This document shows, piece after piece, positions 44,562 through 54,033 of a stretch of DNA of 64,000 nt. Numbering within the stretch: the first letter of the stretch is position 1; every line of letters begins with the position of its first letter. Source of the stretch: Cyclobacteriaceae bacterium YHN15 (GTDB taxonomy: Bacteria > Bacteroidota > Bacteroidia > Cytophagales > Cyclobacteriaceae); the NCBI GenBank assembly GCA_003797895.1, contig RKQB01000003.1, positions 372,001-436,000 of the forward strand, in the 5' to 3' direction. The notes beneath the pieces are model-generated. The model worked only from the letters and a program-made list of their open reading frames with translations, did no database searches and had not been told where the DNA came from. The position numbers and the translations under genes were made by a program.

Positions 44562-45242
44562 ATGAAAAAATTTATTGCAGAGTTTTTAGGAACCTTTTGG
44601 TTGGTTCTTGGTGGTTGTGGAAGTGCAGTTTTAGCTGCTTCCTTTCCGGAGGTTGGAATCGGATTATTAGGGGTGTCTCTCGCCTTTGGTCTGACGGTTT
44701 TGACTATCGCATACTCGCTTGGCCACGTTTCAGGCGCACATTTAAATCCTGCTGTTTCAATAGGTCTTCTTGTGGGTGGCCGATTTTCAAGTAAGGAATT
44801 ATTGCCATACATTATGGCACAAGTAATCGGAGGCATAGCTGCTGCAGGTGTTCTTTATGTCATCGTCACCGGTAATGGCAGTTCAATCGGAAATTTTGCT
44901 GCCAATGGTTACGGCGAATATTCACCAGGGGGCTATAGCCTAACCGCAGCTTTTGTTACTGAGGTGGTCATGACATTCTTCTTTTTGATCATCATTTTAG
45001 GAGCTACGGACAGCAGGGCACCGAAAGGATTTGGCGGCATTGCCATTGGACTTGCATTGACCTTGATCCACCTGATTTCAATACCTGTTACCAATACCTC
45101 TGTCAATCCTGCCAGAAGTATTTCTCAGGCATTGTTTGTTGGTGGGGATGTATTGGGACAGCTTTGGTTATTTATTTTAGCTCCAATCGTCGGAGCAGCT
45201 TTAGCAGGTATTGTATACAAACAAGTATTGGAAAAGGAATAG
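44562..45242 (+). CDS. aqpZ: Aquaporin Z
   Basis: A 226-residue channel with six membrane helices and two half-helices. NPA motifs are at N62-P63-A64 (HLNPAVS) and N182-P183-A184 (SVNPARS). The selectivity filter residues equivalent to E. coli AqpZ are F43, H170 and R185, matching a water-specific pore rather than a glycerol channel. It faces the cbb3 operon across a bidirectional terminator and is probably monocistronic. Confidence 0.96.
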   Translation: MKKFIAEFLGTFWLVLGGCGSAVLAASFPEVGIGLLGVSLAFGLTVLTIAYSLGHVSGAHLNPAVSIGLLVGGRFSSKELLPYIMAQVIGGIAAAGVLYVIVTGNGSSIGNFAANGYGEYSPGGYSLTAAFVTEVVMTFFFLIIILGATDSRAPKGFGGIAIGLALTLIHLISIPVTNTSVNPARSISQALFVGGDVLGQLWLFILAPIVGAALAGIVYKQVLEKE

Positions 45243-45244
45243 AA

Positions 45245-45286
45245 AAAATAAGCCGGTCCAAAAACACTATGGACCGGCTTATTTTT
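45245..45286. terminator. Bidirectional rho-independent terminator
   Basis: AGCCGGTCC (45251-45259) and GGACCGGCT (45271-45279) form a strong stem extended by A/T pairs, with A- and T-runs on both sides. It ends aqpZ on the plus strand and could end the cbb3 operon on the minus strand. Confidence 0.88.
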
Positions 45287-45399
45287 ATATTTTAAAATTC
45301 CTTTAATTACTTTTTAGCCCTGCCGCCTTAAAGTTGGATAAATGGGTTTCGATAGACCTTTGATAAATATGCTGTAAAATTTCAACTCCTGATTTTGTA

Positions 45400-46104
45400 T
45401 CAATCACACATGGTCATTTCTATTTTTTCAGCTCCATAATCAAACACCTGAAGCTTGGGACTGACTAAATGAATTCCTAAGCCCAACCCCCTTACAATAA
45501 AAAGAATACCTATAAACATGGCTACATAGGGTAAGGCATTCGTCAGTTTGGTCCTTAATGAAAGAGACAGAATTTTTCCGGTAACCATAATTGAAATCAA
45601 CATTGGAATAGTACCTACACCAAAGAAGAACATATAAATGGATCCGGTTAAGGGGTCTTGAAGTGCTAAAGATGCAATGAGTGCAATATAGACCATCCCG
45701 CATGGCAAAAGTCCATTTAAAACTCCGGAAGCAAAAAATGCTGTTGTACCTCCCTTTTTCAAAAAATATCCTAAAGAGATTTTAAGTTTGTAAACACCTC
45801 CAAACAAGCCTGTCTGTGTAATCCATCTTTCTGACTTTTTATAAAAAAATGCCATCAACAAAATAATGGATCCCATCAAAATAGAAATCCATTGTTGAAT
45901 ACCTGCAAGGGAAAATGAAAAACCAACCAGCCCTACTACTGCTCCCAATAGGGAGTAGGTCATGGTTCTTCCTAAGTTGTAAATGATTTTATTTTTAAGG
46001 AAGGTAGAATTGTCTTTGGCTGAAACAGCCAAAGCAATAGGCCCACACATTCCCAAGCAATGGAATGATCCCAAAAATCCTAACAAAAAGGCTGTCCAGA
46101 TCAC
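45400..46104 (-). CDS. TauE/SafE-type membrane protein of the cbb3 assembly cluster
   Basis: A 234-residue membrane protein with six predicted helices. The N-terminal FLGSFHCLGMCGPIALA and NGLLPCGMVYIAL near residue 130 are the cysteine motifs of the DsbD_2/SafE-like group found beside ccoGHIS genes, thought to act in copper handling or redox during oxidase maturation. It is the last gene of the cbb3 operon, adjoining ccoH with no intergenic bases. The exact role is not established. Confidence 0.87.
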   Translation of the reverse strand: MIWTAFLLGFLGSFHCLGMCGPIALAVSAKDNSTFLKNKIIYNLGRTMTYSLLGAVVGLVGFSFSLAGIQQWISILMGSIILLMAFFYKKSERWITQTGLFGGVYKLKISLGYFLKKGGTTAFFASGVLNGLLPCGMVYIALIASLALQDPLTGSIYMFFFGVGTIPMLISIMVTGKILSLSLRTKLTNALPYVAMFIGILFIVRGLGLGIHLVSPKLQVFDYGAEKIEMTMCD

Positions 46105-46530
46105 TTAAATATTGATTTTTTCTTCCTTATAGTAACCTACTCCATCTTCAAACCAGGTAAGTTTTACTCTCCAATAACCTGGTTTAAGATTTTTCACATC
46201 TACCGAATTAATAGCCAGATCAGTAATATCGAATAAAATCTTTTGATCCAGTCTCGCATCAGATGGTCTAAAAAGATGAAGTGTTCCTTTTGCTCCCAAA
46301 GGAAGATGAAGGTCAACTGTTTTTAATTGGTTATCATATATCAAAACCTCGTGTTCCAAATGGCTCGCATTGATCATTTTATCAATCTGATCCTGATATT
46401 TTATTTCCTCCTCATAATAGTTCTGAGTAACCAAATGCAAATCGTCCTGCTTGATGCAGATGGTTACCATCGAGATCATAATGATTCCAAAAACAATCAA
46501 TGATAATGTGATTCCTTTTCCCCAATCCAT
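46105..46530 (-). CDS. ccoH: CcoH/FixH-like cbb3 oxidase assembly protein
   Basis: A 141-residue protein with a single N-terminal membrane helix (about residues 8-27) and a periplasmic domain. MDWGKGITLSLIVFGIIM, then NYYEEEIKYQDQIDKM near residue 40 and a C-terminal PGYWRVKLTWFEDGV are the family pattern of FixH. It aids assembly of the cbb3 oxidase, possibly with the copper ATPase CcoI. It abuts the TauE/SafE-type gene directly. Confidence 0.9.
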   Translation of the reverse strand: MDWGKGITLSLIVFGIIMISMVTICIKQDDLHLVTQNYYEEEIKYQDQIDKMINASHLEHEVLIYDNQLKTVDLHLPLGAKGTLHLFRPSDARLDQKILFDITDLAINSVDVKNLKPGYWRVKLTWFEDGVGYYKEEKINI

Positions 46531-46555
46531 AATGCTTTCTTTTTAAAATCCTCAA

Positions 46556-46597
46556 TAATTGAAAACTTATAATTTATAATTCGTAATTCGTAATTAT
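46556..46597. repeat. AT-rich degenerate repeat between ccoG and ccoH
   Basis: Approximate eight-base repeats such as ATTCGTAATTCGTAATTATT fill the 67-base gap between two genes of one operon. Confidence 0.4.
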
Positions 46598-48013
46598 TTA
46601 CCTCGAAACCGGACCGACAAAGCTGGTCTTTATTCTATCTATTTCTTCTCCGTTTTGCGTAAGCACCAAAGTGATTTTTTCCTGGTTGGTTTTTATACTT
46701 TCCGAATCTGTCACCACAAAGAATCTTCCTTCAAACTTAGCCTGTCCTTCCAAAGTCCAGTTTTGGTCTCCTACCACCTCCACTTTGAATTTATCATCCA
46801 ACGCTTCCAAGGTTACCGTTTGAGGATCAAAGGTCTTGTTGATGAATGTCACTTCATAAAGATTACTGATTTCTCCGGTATCTCTGGTTTGGTATGTCAT
46901 TCCCCTGAATCGGGTAACCGTAGCTCCCAAATCCTCCCTAGTTGCCAATAAGGAGACAAAGGCCCCGACCAATATGACCAACAGTACAGAATACAGTTTT
47001 ACCCTTGGTGTCAAGAGCTTTTGGGTACCTTCCAAAACACTATTATCAGAGGCATAACGGATCAAACCCAAGGGTCTGTCCACTTTTTCCATGACCTCAT
47101 CACATACATCCATACAAGCGGTGCAGTTGACACATTCCATTTGTACACCATTCCTTATATCAATTCCTGTCGGGCAGACCTGTACACAAAGCCCACAATC
47201 AATACAATCTCCTTTTGGGGATTCTTCCACTTTGTTTTTCCTTATGGGCGCCCGGGGTTCCCCTCTGACATGATCATAAGTTACGTTGATGGAATTGGCA
47301 TCCAACAGAACTCCCTGTAGTCTGCCATATGGGCAAACTACCAAACAGGCCTGCTCTCTGAACCATGAAAATATAAAGAGAAATATTCCGGTAAATGCCA
47401 TCAAACCAATAAACCCGGCCATATGCGCGCTAGGAGGTTGACTGACAATCTCCACCACTTGGTCTACACCAATAAGGTAAGCCATTACTGTATGGGATAT
47501 CAAAAGAGAAATGATAAGGAAAATAGTCATCTTCAATCCCTTTTTCCAGATTTTTTCTCCGTTCCATGGCATAGAATCCAGTTTCCTCTGCTGATTGGCA
47601 TCGCCTTCTATCCAATACTCAATTTTCCGGAAAACCATTTCCATAAAAAGGGTTTGTGGACAGGCCCAACCACAAAAGACCCGTCCAAAAACCGCAGTAA
47701 ACAAAATCACGAAAACAAATAAGATCAGTAGCAAGAAAATGAGCAAATGTGTATCCTGAGGCCAAAATGCCGCTCCAAAGATGATGAATTTCCGTTCAAA
47801 GAAATTGAACAGCATATAAGGCCTCCCTCCCACTTTAATGAATGGGCCAATAAATAAAATGGCTAATAATACCCAAGAAAGATAAGTTCTCCAACGGTAA
47901 AATTTCCCACTGACTTTTTTGGGGTAAATCCAGTTTCTCTTTCCATCTTCCTTGACAGTTGCCAAGGAATCCCTGAATTTCTCCGGATCTAAATGTGGAT
48001 TTTTGGTACTCAT
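46598..48013 (-). CDS. ccoG: Cytochrome c oxidase accessory protein CcoG
   Basis: A 471-residue membrane protein of the CcoG/FixG (RdxA) family, a reductase acting on copper during cbb3 maturation. It has about five membrane helices and two ferredoxin-type [4Fe-4S] motifs, CGLCVQVCPTGIDIRNG and CVNCTACMDVCD, near residues 265-300, plus the membrane-embedded CGWACPQTLFMEMVFR near residue 110. A C-terminal immunoglobulin-like domain (from about residue 360) is normal for the family. Operon position between ccoP and ccoH agrees. Confidence 0.95.
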   Translation of the reverse strand: MSTKNPHLDPEKFRDSLATVKEDGKRNWIYPKKVSGKFYRWRTYLSWVLLAILFIGPFIKVGGRPYMLFNFFERKFIIFGAAFWPQDTHLLIFLLLILFVFVILFTAVFGRVFCGWACPQTLFMEMVFRKIEYWIEGDANQQRKLDSMPWNGEKIWKKGLKMTIFLIISLLISHTVMAYLIGVDQVVEIVSQPPSAHMAGFIGLMAFTGIFLFIFSWFREQACLVVCPYGRLQGVLLDANSINVTYDHVRGEPRAPIRKNKVEESPKGDCIDCGLCVQVCPTGIDIRNGVQMECVNCTACMDVCDEVMEKVDRPLGLIRYASDNSVLEGTQKLLTPRVKLYSVLLVILVGAFVSLLATREDLGATVTRFRGMTYQTRDTGEISNLYEVTFINKTFDPQTVTLEALDDKFKVEVVGDQNWTLEGQAKFEGRFFVVTDSESIKTNQEKITLVLTQNGEEIDRIKTSFVGPVSR

Positions 48014-48088
48014 TTATTTTTTGTTTATCCAGGGAGAGTGCATGAATTTATATCACATGCACTCTACTTGGAAACTCGTCTGTAAAAT

Positions 48089-49021
48089 TTAATCTGCTTT
48101 TTCAACGCCCAACTCATCTTCGGTAAGTGCGTCGATAGGCTCTTCGATGGTTGGCTCATATATTTCTCCTTCGGGAGCTTTGGGGTTGACAGGGCTGGTT
48201 CCAACCAAAGTGAGTATATAGCTGGAAACATTCTGCATTTCCTCTGGACTCAACTGATCCTGCCAGGGAATCATACCTTTGGCTACCACTCCATATTTCA
48301 CCACTGAGAAAATATCATTGATACTTCCTCCATGTATCCAATATTCATCTGTCAGATTGGGTCCTACACCACCTCCACCATCTGAGGCATGGCAGGCTAT
48401 ACAATTTGCATCATAGATGCTTTTGCCTGAAGCCAAAGCTGGGGCTGATGTATCAAATACCACCGTAGTTTCATCAATTGTGCTCAGTGCCAATGATGCC
48501 CTTTCTTCTGCTTGAACGGCTGCAATTCTCAGTTCCTCCTCATATTCCTCAAGCTGAGTTTTACCTAATCCTAATACAGAAAAGTATGTAAAGTAAATTA
48601 CCCCAAAAGCAATGGTGATATAGAAAATATTTGCCAACCAAGGAGGCATATGATTATCCAATTCCACAATGCCGTCATAACTATGGTCCATCATGAGATC
48701 TTTCTCTTCCTTACCACCAACGGGTTTCATCTTACCAGTGATATATCTCAACTTGAATTCATCCCACCAGGTAGGTTGCGATGCCAATTCCGGGTTTTCT
48801 TTTCTGAAAACAGACATCATAAATGACATAAGATAAATCATTAGGATGAGAAGAAGTACAATTACTCCCAATACAACTCCTAGAATTACCAACAATGTCA
48901 ATTGACTGCTGTCCATTTGTTGCATTTTATCTACCCAACCAATATCACTGGTCTGGGCCATTGTTGGCAAAGCGGTTATCATCCCTGCCAAAAGAAATAA
49001 TAAGGATTTAAACTTTTTCAT
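48089..49021 (-). CDS. ccoP: cbb3 oxidase subunit III (CcoP), mono-haem form
   Basis: A 310-residue protein with an N-terminal signal-like helix (MKKFKSLLFLLAGMITAL), two further helices (about residues 32-55 and 112-133) and a periplasmic cytochrome c domain. Only one CxxCH motif is present, C207-IA-C210-H211, with the distal methionine in GMIPWQ near residue 253; proteobacterial CcoP has two haems. The helix-hinge DNHMPPWLANIFY near residue 105 is the family N-terminal motif. I chose ATG 49021; 49048 is an alternative. Its start overlaps the end of ccoQ. Confidence 0.9.
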   Translation of the reverse strand: MKKFKSLLFLLAGMITALPTMAQTSDIGWVDKMQQMDSSQLTLLVILGVVLGVIVLLLILMIYLMSFMMSVFRKENPELASQPTWWDEFKLRYITGKMKPVGGKEEKDLMMDHSYDGIVELDNHMPPWLANIFYITIAFGVIYFTYFSVLGLGKTQLEEYEEELRIAAVQAEERASLALSTIDETTVVFDTSAPALASGKSIYDANCIACHASDGGGGVGPNLTDEYWIHGGSINDIFSVVKYGVVAKGMIPWQDQLSPEEMQNVSSYILTLVGTSPVNPKAPEGEIYEPTIEEPIDALTEDELGVEKAD

Positions 49022-49199
49022 AGCCGCTGGATTTTTGTGGTTCATCATTTAAAGGCATTTCCTTCATATGATTTATATATTTTTTATCTACTTTGATGAC
49101 CCAGATAAGCATCCCTATAAAGAAAATCACAAAGATCAACAAGGATATAATGGGATAGATTTCAATGTTCTCAATGGAACTTAATATCTCTTTTTTCAT
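49008..49199 (-). CDS. ccoQ: CcoQ-like small cbb3 oxidase subunit
   Basis: A 63-residue protein with one membrane helix (about residues 14-35) followed by a basic-acidic tail. Size and position between the fused CcoNO and CcoP genes match CcoQ/FixQ, which stabilises the complex. Sequence conservation in this family is low, so the call rests mainly on context. It overlaps ccoP by 14 bases and lies 11 bases after ccoNO. Confidence 0.8.
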   Translation of the reverse strand: MKKEILSSIENIEIYPIISLLIFVIFFIGMLIWVIKVDKKYINHMKEMPLNDEPQKSSGYEKV

Positions 49200-49210
49200 A
49201 GCATCAATTT

Positions 49211-51343
49211 TTAAGGGTTAGAAGCTGTAGGTTTTTTGATATCAGTTCCCAATCTCTGTAGATAAGCAATCATGGCTACTATTTCCGATTCAGGTATCAC
49301 CTCAACTCCTGAAGCTTTAAGGTTTGCCACAATTTGCTCTGCCTGAACCATCAAGTCCGCATTGGCCTGGGCATCATAACCCTCAGGATATGGTACGCCC
49401 AATTTTTGTAAGGTCCTTATTTTAGCAGGAAGGTCACTATGGTCCATAATGTTGGTAGACATCCAAGGATAGGGTGGCATCAAAGAACCAGGTGACATGC
49501 TCCCAGGGTCAACCATATGGTAGTAATGCCAACTATCTGGATATTTACCTCCTATTCTGTGTAAATCCGGTCCGGTACGCTTGGACCCCCAAAGGAATGG
49601 TCTATCATAAACAAATTCGCCCGCTTTGGAATATTCTCCATACCGCTCGGTTTCAGACCGGAAAGGACGGATCATCTGAGAATGACAGCCCACACAACCA
49701 TGGGAAATGTACAAGTCCCTTCCCTGTAATTCCAGGGGAGTATAAGGTTGTACACTGGAAATGGTAGGCACATTGGATTTAACCAAAATGGTCGGTATAA
49801 TTTCTACAGCACCACCGATCAAGATGGCGATAGTAGCCAATACGGTAAAGAAAACAGGTTTTCTTTCCCATGCCCTGTGCCAAAATTCACCTTCATGTGC
49901 AACATGTGGTTTAAGAGCCGGGGCCTCATCAGCTTCTTCTGCCATGAATTTACCCTGTTTGGCAGTTTTGACCATATTATACACCATTAAGAAAGCTCCA
50001 GCCAAATACAAAAGACCCCCAAATGCCCTAAGCATATACATCGGTACAATCTGTATCACAGTTTCAAGGAAATTGGGATATGCCAACCTTCCGGCTTCAC
50101 TGAATTCTTTCCACATTAAAGACTGAGTTAACGCTGCTACATACATAGGTAGTGCGTAGAAAATAATTCCTATGGTACCCATCCAAAAGTGCGTAGTGGC
50201 CAATTTGGTAGAATACAGGTTGGTCTTCCACATTTTGGGCCATAACCAATAAAGCATGGCGAAGGTAAAGAATCCATTCCAACCCAAACCACCGATGTGC
50301 ACGTGGGCAACAATCCAATCCGTATAGTGCGCAATGGCATTCACATTTTTCAAAGACAACATGGGTCCTTCAAAGGTGGCCATACCATAAGCCGTAACGG
50401 CTACGACCATGAATTTCAGCACAGGATCTACCCTGACTTTGTCCCAAGCACCTCTTAAAGTCAAAAGACCATTCACCATACCACCCCAAGAAGGAGCAAT
50501 CAACATTACTGAAAACACAACTCCTAGTACTTGTGCCCATTCGGGTAAAGCCGTATACAAAAGGTGATGGGGTCCGGCCCAAATATAAAGGAATATCAAT
50601 GACCAGAAGTGGATGATAGAAAGCTTATAGGAATAAACTGGCCTATTAGCCGCTTTGGGCAGGTAATAATACATCAAACCCAAAAATGGTGTTGTCAAAA
50701 AGAAAGCCACTGCATTGTGCCCATACCACCACTGAACCAGGGCATCCTGAACACCCGCATAGGCGGAGTAACTCTTGAAGAATGATACCGGTAAGGCAAG
50801 TGAATTGAAAATGTGCAATACGGCAACTGTCACAAAGGAAGCCAGGTAAAACCAGATCGCAACATACATGTGCTTCTCTCTACGTTTTATCAAGGTTCCT
50901 ATCATGTTGGCTCCGAATGCCACCCAGACCAAAGCAATCAAAATGTCAATTGGCCATTCTAATTCTGCATATTCCTTGGAGGTTGTAAGTCCCAAAGGAA
51001 GTGTGATGGCTGCCAATAGAATAATCAATTGCCATCCCCAGAAGTTGATCCAGCTAAGGGCTTTACTCCACATGGGAGCTTTCAGAAGCCTTGGCATGGA
51101 ATAATAAATTCCGGCAAAAATGGCATTACCCACAAATGCGAAAATCACCGCATTGGTATGGAGCGGTCTTATTCTACCAAATGTGGTATATGGATTTCCT
51201 AAGTTGGCTTCAGGTAGAAAGAGCTGGGTGGCTGCAATCACACCTACCAACATTCCGACGAGGCCCCATGCAATAGTGGCGACCCCGAAGTACTTTACGA
51301 TCTTGTTATCGTAACTGAACTGTTCAAGAGTTGTTCCAGGCAT
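49211..51343 (-). CDS. ccoN: Fused cbb3 oxidase subunits I and II (CcoNO)
   Basis: A 710-residue fusion. Residues 1 to about 470 are the haem-copper subunit CcoN with twelve helices; RIRPLHTNAVIF near residue 55, WYGHNAVAFFLTTP near residue 210, HHLLYTALPEW near residue 260 and DWIVAHVHIGGLGWNGF near residue 345 hold the haem and copper histidines. From about residue 500 a membrane-anchored CcoO cytochrome c follows with one haem motif C550-VG-C553-H554 and the family GSKRTGPDLHRIGGKYPD and PYPW segments. It reduces oxygen with high affinity and pumps protons. The fusion is usual in Bacteroidota. Confidence 0.97.
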   Translation of the reverse strand: MPGTTLEQFSYDNKIVKYFGVATIAWGLVGMLVGVIAATQLFLPEANLGNPYTTFGRIRPLHTNAVIFAFVGNAIFAGIYYSMPRLLKAPMWSKALSWINFWGWQLIILLAAITLPLGLTTSKEYAELEWPIDILIALVWVAFGANMIGTLIKRREKHMYVAIWFYLASFVTVAVLHIFNSLALPVSFFKSYSAYAGVQDALVQWWYGHNAVAFFLTTPFLGLMYYYLPKAANRPVYSYKLSIIHFWSLIFLYIWAGPHHLLYTALPEWAQVLGVVFSVMLIAPSWGGMVNGLLTLRGAWDKVRVDPVLKFMVVAVTAYGMATFEGPMLSLKNVNAIAHYTDWIVAHVHIGGLGWNGFFTFAMLYWLWPKMWKTNLYSTKLATTHFWMGTIGIIFYALPMYVAALTQSLMWKEFSEAGRLAYPNFLETVIQIVPMYMLRAFGGLLYLAGAFLMVYNMVKTAKQGKFMAEEADEAPALKPHVAHEGEFWHRAWERKPVFFTVLATIAILIGGAVEIIPTILVKSNVPTISSVQPYTPLELQGRDLYISHGCVGCHSQMIRPFRSETERYGEYSKAGEFVYDRPFLWGSKRTGPDLHRIGGKYPDSWHYYHMVDPGSMSPGSLMPPYPWMSTNIMDHSDLPAKIRTLQKLGVPYPEGYDAQANADLMVQAEQIVANLKASGVEVIPESEIVAMIAYLQRLGTDIKKPTASNP

Positions 51344-51345
51344 AC

Positions 51346-51528
51346 TTATTTCGATTTAGTTGATGGTACTTTTTTATCTTTTTTTTTTATTTCATTATCA
51401 AATAGAATCCTTATCGCAGGTGTATGATTATCATCAAACTGACCACTTTTCATTGCTCTGAAAAAAAGAAATAAAAAGGATCCAGCTAGAATCAAACTGA
51501 TGGCGATAAGAATAAATATTACTTCCAT
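51346..51528 (-). CDS. ccoS: cbb3 oxidase assembly protein CcoS
   Basis: A 60-residue protein with one N-terminal membrane helix and the family segment FFRAMKSGQFDD followed by a polar tail. CcoS is needed for cofactor insertion into cbb3 oxidase. It lies two bases after ccoI and two bases before ccoNO, making a compact unit. Confidence 0.92.
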   Translation of the reverse strand: MEVIFILIAISLILAGSFLFLFFRAMKSGQFDDNHTPAIRILFDNEIKKKDKKVPSTKSK

Positions 51529-51530
51529 AG

Positions 51531-53972
51531 TTACCAGATTTTGTCCTTTAAGCCACGCTTGTGGGCAAGATAATTAGTAGCAACTGTGGTGAACAGCACT
51601 ACTGAGATACTACTGATCGGCATCAAAATCGCACAGAAAACAGGGCTAACCAAACCTTGTACAGCGAAGAAAATACCCACAATATTATAGGAGAAACTCA
51701 GACCAAAACTTGTCTTTATGATATTTCTGCTTGTCTTAGTGAAATCCATGAATGCAGGAAGTTTTCCAATCATACTTGCATCCATAATAGCATCAGATGC
51801 CGGTGAAAAATTGGTAATCTTATCGGTAATCGCCACCCCAACCTGGCTTTCACGCAAGGCTCCTGCATCATTAAGACCATCCCCTATCATGAGCGTGCCC
51901 GCACCATTTTTATTGAGATTTTTGATATATAATAATTTATCACTTGGTCCCTGATTGAAATTCATTTGGATCTGATCTCCAAAAACTGATTTAAGATTTT
52001 CCCTTTCATGATCCTGGTCTCCGGAAAGGAAATGGACAGCTTTGTTTTCCTGAATGCTTGACACGACTTTTTCAATTCCCTTTCTGAGTCCGCTTTGTAT
52101 GAAAAAATAACCTAATACAGTGTCTTCCAAAGCGAAAAACACCAAGTTTCCCCCCTTCGGTAAATCTTTTATTTTGGCTTGGACAAATTCCGCAGACCCT
52201 AGCCTTATTTCCTGGTCTTTGTAAATAGTCCTTAATCCTTTACCAGTGATCTCCTCCACTTCTTGGATTAGGCTAACTGCTCTCACATCACTAAGCCAGG
52301 AGTTGATCCTGTTACTCAAAGCATGGGTAGACTGATTGACCATAGCCTTGATAAGCGATTTCGATTCCAATGACAACGGCTCTCCAAAATACTTCACCGA
52401 AGCCTGATCGGTAGCTGTAAGTGTGCCTGTTTTGTCAAAAACCACCGTGTCGATTTTGGCCAATTTTTCTATTACATGGGAATTTTTTAAATAAAATTTA
52501 CCCTGACCAAAAACTCTAAGTGTATTGCCTAAGGTAAAAGGAGTGGACATCGCCAATGCACAGGGACAGGTAATGATCAATACAGATGTAAAGGCCAAAA
52601 CGCCCAAAGAAGCATTCCCTGAAATCACCCAAAATACAAGGGCAGCAAGCGCTATCAATAAGACGGTGAATGTGAATTTTCCTGAAATACGGTTTGCAAG
52701 AGATTCAAGTCCTGTACTTTTTTCCTTATCGAAAGAATCATTGTTCCATAAATCTGTAAGATAACCCTGAGAGGGGGATTTTTGAACCGTGAGTAATATT
52801 GCTTTTCTTTTTTGCCTACCACCTGCATAAATGAGCTCCCCTTTTTTCTTGACTACCGGTACTTCTTCACCTGTCACAAACGAATAATCTATAAATGCTT
52901 CCCCTTCCAATAAAATACTATCCGCAGGTATTAATTCTTCATTCCTGACCTTGATGATGTCCCCCACATTAAGCTTGATCAGAGGAATGACCTCTTCTTC
53001 TTCTCTAATCAATTTGGTAACTGCTACAGGAAAATAGGATTTATAATCTCTGTCAAAAGAAAGTGAATCGTATGTTTTTTGCTGATAATACTTGCCTATC
53101 AAAAGGAAGAATAAAAGTCCTCCGAGTGTATCCATGTATCCTTCATTTCCAAGAAGGAAAATATCATACAGACTGTAGAAAAAAAGAGTAACTATCCCAA
53201 TGGCAATGGGTACATCCATATTGACCGCCCAATTCCTGATAGACAACCAAGCAGAACGGAAATAATCAGTAGCCGCATAAAAAAATACCGGCAAGGCCAA
53301 CATAACGTTGAGATAATTAAAAGTTTTTTTAAAACCCTCACCCAGTAATTCCGCTTCAGCAAAATACTCAGGCAAGCTGAACAACATCATGTTACCAAAA
53401 CAGAATCCTGCAACGGCTAATTTATAAATCAGCTTCTTATCAGTAACCTGAACATTTTTCTTATCAACATCCGCTAAATTGATGGCAGGTTCATATCCAA
53501 TTCCCGAAAGTAATTTTACTAGCTCTTTAAGGCTGATTTTCTCCTGATGGTATTTAACCTGTACTTTTTTCTTTAAAAAATCGACTCTTCCTGAGACAAT
53601 ACCGGGATTTAACTTATGTAAATTTTCAAGTAACCAAATACAGGAAGCGCAATGGATCAGGGGTATGGAAAAGGTGATATGAGTTTCATCTCCATTTTGG
53701 AAATCAACCATTTTCTTTACAATATCCTTATCCTCCAAATAATCAAACCGATTGTCCCGGGTGGATATGGCCTTTTGGCTTAAACCCGGATTCTCAGCAA
53801 TATCATAATAATTACATAGGTCATTTTCATTTAAAACCTCATATACAAGCTTACAGCCTGAACAACAAAATTCCTTCCCATCGAAATGTAGAATTTCATC
53901 TTTACACTCCTCGCCACAATGGAAACAGCAAGAGATCTCTTTTTGAGGTTCTATTTTAGTGGGATTAGACAT
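51531..53972 (-). CDS. ccoI: Copper-translocating P-type ATPase CcoI
   Basis: An 813-residue heavy-metal P1B-type ATPase of the CcoI/FixI group. It starts with cysteine pairs (CCFHCGEEC, CCSGCKLVYEVL), then a heavy-metal domain with HCASCIWLLE near residue 110; the ion pore is ITCPCALAMSTP near residue 470, the phosphorylation site DKTGTLTATD near residue 517, and the hinge GDGLNDAGALRES near residue 695. It exports copper for loading into cbb3 oxidase. I chose ATG 53972; an upstream ATG at 54008 lies within an FNR-like box. The start ATG is 41.5 bases from the centre of that box. Confidence 0.95.
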   Translation of the reverse strand: MSNPTKIEPQKEISCCFHCGEECKDEILHFDGKEFCCSGCKLVYEVLNENDLCNYYDIAENPGLSQKAISTRDNRFDYLEDKDIVKKMVDFQNGDETHITFSIPLIHCASCIWLLENLHKLNPGIVSGRVDFLKKKVQVKYHQEKISLKELVKLLSGIGYEPAINLADVDKKNVQVTDKKLIYKLAVAGFCFGNMMLFSLPEYFAEAELLGEGFKKTFNYLNVMLALPVFFYAATDYFRSAWLSIRNWAVNMDVPIAIGIVTLFFYSLYDIFLLGNEGYMDTLGGLLFFLLIGKYYQQKTYDSLSFDRDYKSYFPVAVTKLIREEEEVIPLIKLNVGDIIKVRNEELIPADSILLEGEAFIDYSFVTGEEVPVVKKKGELIYAGGRQKRKAILLTVQKSPSQGYLTDLWNNDSFDKEKSTGLESLANRISGKFTFTVLLIALAALVFWVISGNASLGVLAFTSVLIITCPCALAMSTPFTLGNTLRVFGQGKFYLKNSHVIEKLAKIDTVVFDKTGTLTATDQASVKYFGEPLSLESKSLIKAMVNQSTHALSNRINSWLSDVRAVSLIQEVEEITGKGLRTIYKDQEIRLGSAEFVQAKIKDLPKGGNLVFFALEDTVLGYFFIQSGLRKGIEKVVSSIQENKAVHFLSGDQDHERENLKSVFGDQIQMNFNQGPSDKLLYIKNLNKNGAGTLMIGDGLNDAGALRESQVGVAITDKITNFSPASDAIMDASMIGKLPAFMDFTKTSRNIIKTSFGLSFSYNIVGIFFAVQGLVSPVFCAILMPISSISVVLFTTVATNYLAHKRGLKDKIW

Positions 53973-54007
53973 CTGGTACAATTTACTAGCTTCAGTTCTA
54001 AAAAACA

Positions 54008-54019
54008 TGACTTAAATCA
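54008..54019 (-). promoter_or_regulatory. CRP/FNR-like box in front of ccoI
   Basis: TGACTTAAATCA on the plus strand fits TGA-N6-TCA. Its centre is 41.5 bases upstream of the ccoI ATG, and TAAATTGT on the minus strand (53985-53978) resembles a -7 element. This would suit an activator with a very short or absent leader. Confidence 0.45.
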
Positions 54020-54033
54020 CATTTCATGATTTA

